A stretch of 26,044 nt of DNA from Nanobdellota archaeon (lineage in GTDB: Archaea > Nanobdellota > Nanobdellia > Pacearchaeales > GW2011-AR1), in assembly GCA_018817905.1 (NCBI GenBank), contig JAHISS010000007.1, positions 1 to 26,044 of the forward strand, in the 5' to 3' direction. Each line of letters opens with the position of its first letter. The first letter of the stretch is position 1. Positions 20,146 through 26,044 of the stretch are shown here, piece by piece. A model generated the notes under the pieces. It searched no databases and was not told the DNA's origin. It saw only the letters and a program-made list of their open reading frames with translations. Both the position numbers and the translations under genes were made by a program.

Positions 20146-20751
20146 ATGTTTGGTTGGTTTTCAAAAAAGAGGATAAGAGAACTTGAAGAAAAAACTCAAG
20201 ATGGTTTTTTTGCTGTTAAGAGAGACATGGATTCTGTTGGAAAATGGGTTAAACACCTGGAAAGCAAAGATAAACAGCTGTTTGATTTAATTTTTTCCTT
20301 AAAACAAGAAATAGCGTCGATAAAAGACGAGGTTGGCGCTTTGGGCGAAGGTATGAATTTGGTCTCTGGGGGTGGAAAAAACAAACAGGTGTTTAAAAAA
20401 TTGCCTGTTTTGGACAAACAAACAGGTGTTGAGGGTGTCCAAATGGCTGTCCAAACAGCTGTCCAAACAGACAATATTCACGGAATTTTGAAAAATCTTT
20501 CAGGGAATGAAAGGTTGGTAGTATTCACTTTGTTGAATAGTGATATGAAATTAAGTTATGAAGACCTGGCATTACTTTTGGGAAAAGAGAGATCTACAAT
20601 TAGGGGACAGGTAAATTCAATCAAACAGAAAAGTGAAGGTTTGATACGGGAATTTTCAGAAAAAAATGGTAAAAAAAGGGTATTTATTTGTGAAGAAATG
20701 AGGGGGAAAATGCAAAAATACGCGAAAGTGAGAGTTGGAAAGGAGAGATAA
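20146..20751 (+). CDS. Coiled-coil/winged-helix putative regulator
   Basis: 201 aa from the ATG at 20146. The N-terminal half is a long coiled coil (ELEEKTQDGFFAVKRDMDS onward to about residue 75). The middle is a low-complexity linker containing VQMAVQTAVQTDN. The C-terminal third is a helix-turn-helix: LSGNERLVVFTLL, YEDLALLLGKERSTIRGQVN, then a basic wing (KNGKKRVFIC). It resembles the neighbouring minus-strand protein ending at 21025 in all three parts, including the QTDN peptide. The linker DNA carries two head-to-tail copies of CTGTCCAAACAG, the motif that also dots its upstream region, which suggests autoregulation. Probable DNA-binding protein, target unproven. Confidence 0.65.
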   Translation: MFGWFSKKRIRELEEKTQDGFFAVKRDMDSVGKWVKHLESKDKQLFDLIFSLKQEIASIKDEVGALGEGMNLVSGGGKNKQVFKKLPVLDKQTGVEGVQMAVQTAVQTDNIHGILKNLSGNERLVVFTLLNSDMKLSYEDLALLLGKERSTIRGQVNSIKQKSEGLIREFSEKNGKKRVFICEEMRGKMQKYAKVRVGKER

Positions 20752-21024
20752 TAGCTCTTTTTAGTAGTTTGTGTTAAAAATTGCTTTGAAAATGTGAGAA
20801 GTGAGACTTTGAATCAACAAAAAAATGCTGAAAATCAAAAAGGGAGATTTGGAAAGCGGGGTGGTGGTGTAAAAGTGAGAATAGATTGGAATTTGCGTGG
20901 AAATGGGAGTTGATAGCGTGTCGTTAAACGAACTTTTGACGTTTGTTTAGAAAAGAGCAGGGGATATTTTGGAGAATGAGGATGGAACTGAGACTTATTC
21001 GGTTAAGAGATTAAGTAGCTGGAG
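20752..21024. other. Intergenic region between two convergent regulator genes
   Basis: No credible gene. Contains TTAAACGAACTT (20924-20935), an exact copy of the core in elements A and B, and the short dyad GTAGCT-GG-AGCTAC (21015-21028) at the stop of the minus-strand gene. Confidence 0.45.
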
Positions 21025-21681
21025 CTACAGACTTCTCAAAGAAACTAAGGTTTGAAGGGATGCCATTGTCTTGAAGTCATTTGGAATTGAGAGAGTTATG
21101 CGCTTGTTGTTTTCCTTTGTTTTGACGACGGGAACTCCTTTTTTTATTATTTTTTGCACATAGTCTCGAATCGAGCTTTCTGAAAGATTTGTTTTTGCAG
21201 CGATAGTTGGATAATCTACGTCTGGGGCGCGATCGGTGAGGTGATAGATTGCGGAAAAAACTAGCATCTCTTGAGAAGTTAATTTTTTAAATTGTTTTCT
21301 TAAATCCCTTTTCAAACTATCGAGGGAGTTTATTACTTCTGTTACTTTTTCTATTTGGGTTAGGGGATCTTGCTCCTTAGGTATTAGTGCGAACTTTTCT
21401 ATGTGTCTGTCTGTCTGTCTGATTGTCTGTCTGTCTGTCTGAACCCCATCGTTTCCTGTGGAAACACTTAAATTTGGCTGTTTTAGGGCTTCTGAGTAAT
21501 TATCTGTCTGAAGCGTCTGGTTTTGTGTCTGGTTTATCCGTCTGTTTGTCTGATTGTCTTCGACAGATAAAGTTCGTTTAATTTCTTTTATTTCTTGAGA
21601 AATTTGGTTAATCTCGGCTTGCAAAGTAGTGATGTTTTCTTTAACTTTTCTAAACGCTTGCTTGATAAGTTCTTTGTCCAT
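21025..21681 (-). CDS. Coiled-coil/winged-helix putative regulator (second copy)
   Basis: 218 aa. N-terminal coiled coil (VKENITTLQAEINQISQEI and on), a Q/T/D/R-rich linker (LQTDN, then VQTDRQTIRQTDRH), and a C-terminal winged helix (LTSQEMLVFSAIYHL, TIAAKTNLSESSIRDYVQKI, then KKGVPVVKTKENNKRI as wing, ending in an Leu-rich LQTLVSLRSL). This C-terminal pattern is recurrent in DPANN genomes, from my recollection of such proteins. The linker is encoded by tetranucleotide repeats of GTCT on the plus strand. TATA-like AATTTATAAC is centred 27 nt before the ATG, inside the end of the upstream gene. Same architecture as the convergent protein at 20146-20751. Confidence 0.7.
   Translation of the reverse strand: MDKELIKQAFRKVKENITTLQAEINQISQEIKEIKRTLSVEDNQTNRRINQTQNQTLQTDNYSEALKQPNLSVSTGNDGVQTDRQTIRQTDRHIEKFALIPKEQDPLTQIEKVTEVINSLDSLKRDLRKQFKKLTSQEMLVFSAIYHLTDRAPDVDYPTIAAKTNLSESSIRDYVQKIIKKGVPVVKTKENNKRITLSIPNDFKTMASLQTLVSLRSL
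21403..21441. repeat. Tetranucleotide (GTCT) repeat block inside a regulator gene
   Basis: Two runs of four GTCT units separated by GATT. They sit in the linker of the gene at 21025-21681. Any gain or loss of a unit would shift its frame ahead of the DNA-binding domain. Confidence 0.75.
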
Positions 21682-21703
21682 GCAGTATTAGGATGAAGGA
21701 AAG

Positions 21704-21991
21704 TTATAAATTTTGTTGTGGAGTTTGTTGCTTGTTGTAAGCCTCATAGGTTAGATTAGAGAGTCTCCAGCGCTTTCTTCTTAGGTATTTTAGGCCTAAA
21801 TTATTTTGGTTTACTTCTGCGATAAGACCTTTGAGATTTAAGTCAATGAGCAAGGATTTTGTGAATTCTTCGTCGCGGGCTATTTCGCGGGCGATTTGAG
21901 CTGTGAAGATGGGCTGCGGTGAAACTGAGAATAAATGATGGAGGATTTGCTCTGCGATTTTGTCTTTTTTTGTTTGGGATATTGGCGGCAT
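21704..21991 (-). CDS. Small winged-helix protein, 95 aa
   Basis: Helix LSKKDK-like N-terminus (KKDKIAEQILHHLFS), then helix-turn-helix FTAQIAREIARDEEFTKSLLIDLNLKGLI, with wing residues LGLKYLRRKRWRLS. Fits a minimal wHTH that reads DNA or RNA. A TATA-like CCTTAAATAAC is centred about 27 nt upstream, at the very end of the 320-aa gene. Together with that gene and the 218-aa regulator it forms a same-strand cluster of three. Target unknown. Confidence 0.6.
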   Translation of the reverse strand: MPPISQTKKDKIAEQILHHLFSVSPQPIFTAQIAREIARDEEFTKSLLIDLNLKGLIAEVNQNNLGLKYLRRKRWRLSNLTYEAYNKQQTPQQNL

Positions 21992-22011
21992 CTTGATATG
22001 TGGGATATTAG

Positions 22012-22974
22012 TTATTTAAGGTGTTTGGTTTTTATTAGAGGATATTTCATTGCTCTTGCTGGGTTTTTTATGGCGTTTAGGTAAGGTCCGACAGGTTGTA
22101 ACAGTATTCCTCCGTCTGGGGAGGCGCCTTTGTATCTCCAATCATTTAGTGTTCGTGAAGGCTTGAAGTTGAACGTTACGCCGCGTGGTGCGATAGATTC
22201 ATCAGAATACTCAAAAACTGCGTTTTCTGGCATTTGATCTACTAATTGTTCGAGCGACTTTCTGCCCATAAGAAAAAGTGCTGAAGCCATGTCTGGGAAT
22301 TGTTCTATGAACTCTTGCACTAGATAAATTCTTTTTCCACCCGATTTATTGCAAAAAGGATTGCCCTCTCTAGACGTTAAATCGTATCTTTTGGGAAGTA
22401 TGAGCATGAGGTCTCCAGGATTTTCAATGTCTGTGCTTGGATCTGCTTCAAAGGGCATTTTGTGGCTGAGGAAGCGGGGGTTTACGCCATGGATTACGTA
22501 AGAATAATCTGCCTGCCAATCGTCTGGGAATGCTATAACTGTTGAAGTCATTTCGGTATCGAAAAAAGAAGGATCTTGGAGGGCTGCATGGGCGATAACC
22601 CAGGAGGGTGGGATCGCATAACCCCTTCCACGCATTTTTGTTTCTTTTAATTCCTTAACTCCTTCGTAAGTTGTTTTGTCCGATTCCCTGATTTTTTTTG
22701 GGCCTTGTTCGATGGCTTGGAAGTGGCTTTGTATGAAAGCTGGTTGCCCGCCGAATAGTTTTCCTTTTTCTATGTCAACCCCGACAGTGGGGTAATAGTT
22801 AAGCCGTTCAGAGTGATTAAAGCACAGACATCTATTCCTTGCGATGGCTACCCCTTCGCTTGGTCTTTCTGGGGTAATAATAAATCTTTTGAACCTTTTG
22901 CTGGCTTTTGGATTACTTGCTGCCCTATCTGATTTTTTTGTTTCTATTTGGATCGTTTGCTGTTCATTTGTCAT
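22012..22974 (-). CDS. Hypothetical protein, 320 aa
   Basis: No family recognised. The N-terminus is polar and low-complexity (about 1-30). The rest is a soluble, mixed alpha/beta protein with notable segments CLCFNHSERLNYYPTVGVD, GGQPAFIQSHFQ, RGYAIPPSWVIAHAALQD, VIAFPDDW, PGDLMLILPKRYD and EFIEQFPDMASALFLMG. No signal or membrane helix. A TATA box (GGCTTATATACT, 22997-23008) is centred 28 nt before the ATG. First gene of a likely unit with two wHTH proteins, so a regulated or accessory role is possible, but that is inference. Confidence 0.55.
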   Translation of the reverse strand: MTNEQQTIQIETKKSDRAASNPKASKRFKRFIITPERPSEGVAIARNRCLCFNHSERLNYYPTVGVDIEKGKLFGGQPAFIQSHFQAIEQGPKKIRESDKTTYEGVKELKETKMRGRGYAIPPSWVIAHAALQDPSFFDTEMTSTVIAFPDDWQADYSYVIHGVNPRFLSHKMPFEADPSTDIENPGDLMLILPKRYDLTSREGNPFCNKSGGKRIYLVQEFIEQFPDMASALFLMGRKSLEQLVDQMPENAVFEYSDESIAPRGVTFNFKPSRTLNDWRYKGASPDGGILLQPVGPYLNAIKNPARAMKYPLIKTKHLK

Positions 22975-22996
22975 AACTATTTAGTGAATTTATACA

Positions 22997-23008
22997 GTAT
23001 ATAAGCCT
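22997..23008 (-). promoter_or_regulatory. TATA box of the 320-aa gene
   Basis: GGCTTATATACT on the minus strand, 28 nt before the ATG at 22974. Confidence 0.5.
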
Positions 23009-23038
23009 TTGTTGGTTAAAGATTACTACAGAATGGAA

Positions 23039-23050
23039 AAATTTATATAC
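23039..23050 (+). promoter_or_regulatory. TATA box of the TrmB-like gene
   Basis: AAATTTATATAC, centred 26 nt before the ATG at 23071. Confidence 0.6.
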
Positions 23051-23070
23051 GTGTTTTTGTGTAATTTGGG

Positions 23071-23775
23071 ATGGAAATGCGGAAAGCCCTAGAGGAGTTT
23101 GGGTTGTCATCTAATGAGGGGAGTGTTTACCTTGCTTCGTTGCAGCTTGGATTGGCAAGGGTTAATGAGATTAGTAAGAAATCTAGATTATTGAGAGAGA
23201 CGACTTATGGCGTGATAAACTCATTGTCCGCGAAGGGGCTAATGAGTTATGTAGTTAAATCTGGGGTGAGGTATTTTGAAGCTGCGAAACCTGCGAGATT
23301 AAAGCAAATTTTAAAAGAAAAAGAGGAAGTGATTAACAAAGTTATGCCTGATTTGCTTGGATTGGGAAGTGCTTGGATAAGTAAACCTGGCGTAGAGTTT
23401 TATGAGGGGAAAGAAGGTCTGAAAACTGTTATTGAAGACTTACTGAATGCTAAGGACGAGATTTTAGGCTTTGTGTCGACTGATAATTTAAGGGAAATAT
23501 TTGAGTTTTATTTTCCTAATGTTGTAAAGAGAAGAGAAAAGCTTGGAATTAATGTGCGGTTGTTGACGGACGGTGAACCTTTCTCTAAATTTCTGGTGAA
23601 AAGTAAGATTTTACCGAAAAGTTTTGCGTTTAAGACTTGCATGTGGATTTATAATGATAAGGTAACTATAGTTTCTTTGAATCAGAATGAGCCCATTGGG
23701 GTAATGATAAAAGATAAAGACATTAGCTTTACGCAGAAAAATGTTTTTGAATTGGTTTGGAAGTTGTTAAAATAA
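23071..23775 (+). CDS. TrmB-family transcriptional regulator
   Basis: 234 aa. N-terminal winged helix of TrmB type: EEFGLSSNEGSVYLASLQLG, VNEISKKSRLLRETTYGVINSL, KGLMSYVVKSGVRYFEAAKP, then a linker helix with KEKEEVINKVMPDL. The C-terminal half (ISKPGVEFYEGKEGLKTVIED onward) is the phospholipase-D-like domain common in these regulators (family comparison to sugar-binding TrmB is partial). Such proteins bind promoters and often respond to a small ligand. Divergent from the 320-aa gene with a short shared promoter region, which it may control. TATA box 26 nt upstream; leaderless. Confidence 0.85.
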   Translation: MEMRKALEEFGLSSNEGSVYLASLQLGLARVNEISKKSRLLRETTYGVINSLSAKGLMSYVVKSGVRYFEAAKPARLKQILKEKEEVINKVMPDLLGLGSAWISKPGVEFYEGKEGLKTVIEDLLNAKDEILGFVSTDNLREIFEFYFPNVVKRREKLGINVRLLTDGEPFSKFLVKSKILPKSFAFKTCMWIYNDKVTIVSLNQNEPIGVMIKDKDISFTQKNVFELVWKLLK

Positions 23776-23836
23776 AATGAGGAAAGTTTTTTATAATCCC
23801 CTGCCGAGTTGTTGAGAGATAACATTATTCTGAACA

Positions 23837-23846
23837 CAATAAATAT
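23837..23846 (+). promoter_or_regulatory. TATA-like box of the lhr gene
   Basis: CAATAAATAT, centred 25 nt before the ATG at 23867. An alternative TTTTTTATAATC lies at about 23787-23798. Confidence 0.4.
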
Positions 23847-23866
23847 GGTGATGGAAAACAATCAAA

Positions 23867-26044
23867 ATGTCGCAGAAAATCGAGTACCTGCAGTCGTGGA
23901 AGAAGTCGGACGTAGATGGGATCTTGAATCCGCTTGTGCGGGAATGGTTTTTCTCGAAGTTTAAGGATTTTTCGGCGACGCAGCTTTACGGAGTTAAGAC
24001 AATTCACGATAGGAAAAACATACTTGTTTCGGCGCCAACTGGTGGGACGAAGACGTTGACTGCTTTTTTGTCCATATTGAATTATCTTGTTGATCTTGCG
24101 CTGAAAGAGGAACTAGAAGATAAGATGTATGCGGTTTATTGTTCGCCGTTGAAGGCTTTGAGTAATGATATTTATGTTAATCTCGTGCGGCCCCTTGAAG
24201 AAATTTCTGAGTTAGCTAAGGAGAAGAAATTGAAGATGCAGGAAATTCGAGTTGGTCTGAGAACTGGAGACACGACGGTTTCGGAAAGAGCGAAAATGGC
24301 CAGGAAAATTCCTCACATTTTTGTTACAACTCCGGAGACATTGGCGATTGTTTTGACTACGCAGAAATTTGTGGAGAATATACGGAAGCTTGAGTTCTTG
24401 ATTGTTGACGAGATTCATGCGTTGACTAACAAACGGGGAGTTTATTTGAGTTTGACGCTTGAAAGATTGTCTGAGATGTGTGTTTTCGATCCGGTTCGAA
24501 TTGGTCTTTCGGCTACGATTTCGCCGTTAGAGGAAATTGCTAAGTTCTTAGTTGGTAATGGGCGAGATTGCTTGATTGCTGACGTTAAACTTGTTAAGGA
24601 GATTGAGATTGATCTTGATTTTCCGGGAAAGGAAATCTTGGATACGGAGACTTCTGAAGGATTTGACGCTTTATACGACCAATTGGATGAGATAATCAGT
24701 AAGTATCGGACGACTTTGATTTTTACGAACACGCGGGCTGCGACTGAAAGGGTGGTGCATCATCTTCAGGATAAGTTTCCTGGGAAATATGTTGGGTTTG
24801 TTGGGGCGCATCATAGTTCGATGAGCAAGGACCAGAGGTTTATGATTGAGGAGCGGTTGAGGAAGGGAGAGTTGAAGTGTGTTGTTAGTTCTACTTCGTT
24901 GGAGTTGGGGATTGATATTGGAAGTATTGACTTTGTTGTTTTGTTGACTTCGCCGAAGGGAGTTGCTCGGGCGTTGCAGAGAATTGGCCGGGCGGGGCAT
25001 CAGCTGCATGCTAATCCAAAAGGGAAGTTTATTGTTTTGGGAAGGGATGATCTTGTTGAATGCGGAGTTTTGATGAAAGAGATGGTTGAAAAAAGAATCG
25101 ATAAGGCGCGGATTCCGAAGAATGCTCTGGACGTTTTGGCGCAGCAGATTTATGGGATGGCAATTACAAAAGTTTGGGATGTGGATGAGATGCTTGAAAC
25201 CATAAGAAAGAGTTATTGTTACGGGGATTTGACCAAGGATGACTTTTTTGCGGTTGTTAGTTATCTTGCTGGGGATTATGCGTTGGAGCATAGGCATGTT
25301 TACGCTAAGATTTGGTATGATCCTGTTGAAAAGAAAATCGGAAAGAAAGGGAAGATGGCGAGGGTTCTTTATATGACGAACGTTGGGACGATTCCTTCTG
25401 AAAGCCACATCACGGTTGTTGTTAAGAGTCCTGCCGGGCAGAAGGGGGAAGTTGTTGGGAAAATTGACGAGGGTTTTTTGGAACGGATGAAACGCGGCGA
25501 TGTTTTTGTTCTTGGCGGGCGGAAGTATCAGTATTTGTATTCGCGGGGGATGACTGCTTCTGTTAAGGCAGATGTTTCGAAAAATCCGACAATTCCTTCG
25601 TGGTTTTCAGAAATGCTGCCGCTTAGTTTTGATGCTGCAATAGCTATTGGAAAGTTTAGAAAACTTGTCAGGGAAAAGATTGGAAATAAAAAAAAGTGCT
25701 TGGATTTTATTCAGGAATATTTGTATTGTAAAAAACGAGTGGCTGAGGAGATTTATGAGTATTTTAGGGAACAGGCGGGTTTTTCGGAGATCCCGACGTC
25801 TGAGACGATTGTTGTTGAGAAGTTTAAGGAGGAAAAGGAATACATGTTGTTTCATACGATGTATGGGCGGCGGGTTAATGATGCCTTGTCGCGGGCTTAT
25901 GCTTATGCTGCTGCGCGGTTAAAGCATAGAGATGTGGAGTTAGGTATCGGAGATAATGGATTTTATATTGCTGGTGAGAAGTTAGACGAGAAGAAGATTT
26001 TAGAGTTTGTTAAGAGCCAGGACTTGAAGAAAATTTTGAGTGAA
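23867..26044 (+). CDS. lhr: Lhr-type superfamily 2 helicase, 3'-truncated by the window
   Basis: The ATG at 23867 (MSQKIEYLQSW) is the only usable start after an in-frame stop. 726 codons are open to the window end. The helicase core is clear: APTGGTKT at 56-63 (motif I), CSPLKALSND, TTPETLAI, DEIH at 181-184 (motif II), SAT at 215-217 (motif III), FTNTRAATER, SSTSLELGIDIG and QRIGRAGH at 371-378 (motif VI). The Lhr-specific winged-helix and beta-barrel parts follow. Lhr unwinds DNA/RNA hybrids and is tied to DNA repair. Motif I has Thr where most P-loops have Gly before Lys-Thr. The C-terminus lies outside. Confidence 0.92.
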   Translation, partial: MSQKIEYLQSWKKSDVDGILNPLVREWFFSKFKDFSATQLYGVKTIHDRKNILVSAPTGGTKTLTAFLSILNYLVDLALKEELEDKMYAVYCSPLKALSNDIYVNLVRPLEEISELAKEKKLKMQEIRVGLRTGDTTVSERAKMARKIPHIFVTTPETLAIVLTTQKFVENIRKLEFLIVDEIHALTNKRGVYLSLTLERLSEMCVFDPVRIGLSATISPLEEIAKFLVGNGRDCLIADVKLVKEIEIDLDFPGKEILDTETSEGFDALYDQLDEIISKYRTTLIFTNTRAATERVVHHLQDKFPGKYVGFVGAHHSSMSKDQRFMIEERLRKGELKCVVSSTSLELGIDIGSIDFVVLLTSPKGVARALQRIGRAGHQLHANPKGKFIVLGRDDLVECGVLMKEMVEKRIDKARIPKNALDVLAQQIYGMAITKVWDVDEMLETIRKSYCYGDLTKDDFFAVVSYLAGDYALEHRHVYAKIWYDPVEKKIGKKGKMARVLYMTNVGTIPSESHITVVVKSPAGQKGEVVGKIDEGFLERMKRGDVFVLGGRKYQYLYSRGMTASVKADVSKNPTIPSWFSEMLPLSFDAAIAIGKFRKLVREKIGNKKKCLDFIQEYLYCKKRVAEEIYEYFREQAGFSEIPTSETIVVEKFKEEKEYMLFHTMYGRRVNDALSRAYAYAAARLKHRDVELGIGDNGFYIAGEKLDEKKILEFVKSQDLKKILSE

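Noticed and set aside
24671..25408. Minus-strand frame of 245 codons
   Set aside because: Antisense to the conserved Lhr helicase core. Rich in Asn/Arg/His/Pro, as expected of an antisense shadow of a coding sequence.
1..26044. CRISPR array or cas genes
   Set aside because: No regularly spaced direct repeats and no Cas-like proteins seen; the repeats at 18-21 kb are irregularly spaced.

Overview
The window looks archaeal and most likely comes from a DPANN-type lineage (Woesearchaeota/Pacearchaeota-like); that placement is inference. The evidence is a KH-beta-CASP nuclease (aCPSF1) next to a proteasome beta subunit, Mre11-Rad50, archaeal ArgS, an Lhr helicase, a TrmB regulator, type IV pilin-like proteins, a presenilin-like protease and an archaeal SRP RNA. 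Most genes have an AT-rich TATA-like box centred about 25-28 nt upstream of the start codon, implying mostly leaderless transcripts. A minority have a strong AAAGGAGG Shine-Dalgarno instead.

Layout. 1-941: the start of a zinc-ribbon (transposase-like) gene abuts an apparently 5'-truncated HExxxH metallopeptidase gene. 938-1849: presenilin-like intramembrane protease. 1874-4093: a complete diversity-generating retroelement (DGR) on the minus strand, in the order target gene with variable repeat (VR), structured leader plus template repeat (TR), then reverse transcriptase (RT). TR and VR differ at 20 of 27 template adenines and at none of the 58 other positions over 85 nt. The RT is split by a 10-G run that needs a -1 ribosomal frameshift (or +1/-2 nt) to be read through. 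A 7-bp GC hairpin lies just past the VR, and a 10-bp inverted repeat brackets the TR RNA.

4451-14485: mainly housekeeping genes on the minus strand: aCPSF1 and proteasome beta in one operon, mre11-rad50, two pilin-like secreted proteins, a CMP/dCMP-type deaminase, SRP RNA, a 54-aa membrane protein, argS and a tRNA-Thr(CGU). 14544-17299: a large Asn-glycosylation-rich surface protein, a small membrane protein and a YbjQ-family protein on the plus strand.

17300-23775: an accessory-looking stretch of small unknown proteins. It holds three tandem DUF5654-like membrane proteins behind a 48-aa membrane protein, two related coiled-coil/winged-helix regulators with repeat-rich linkers, another small winged-helix protein, an unrecognised 320-aa protein and a TrmB regulator. 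Two short sequence families recur here: TGTTTGGACAG, and TTAAACGAACTT at gene 3' ends. 23867-26044: an Lhr-type helicase running off the end.

The standout system is the DGR. DGRs are known in DPANN archaea, but the homopolymer-split RT, the absence of a local Avd gene, the internal VR and the pairing that could mask the RT ribosome-binding region are specific features worth testing.
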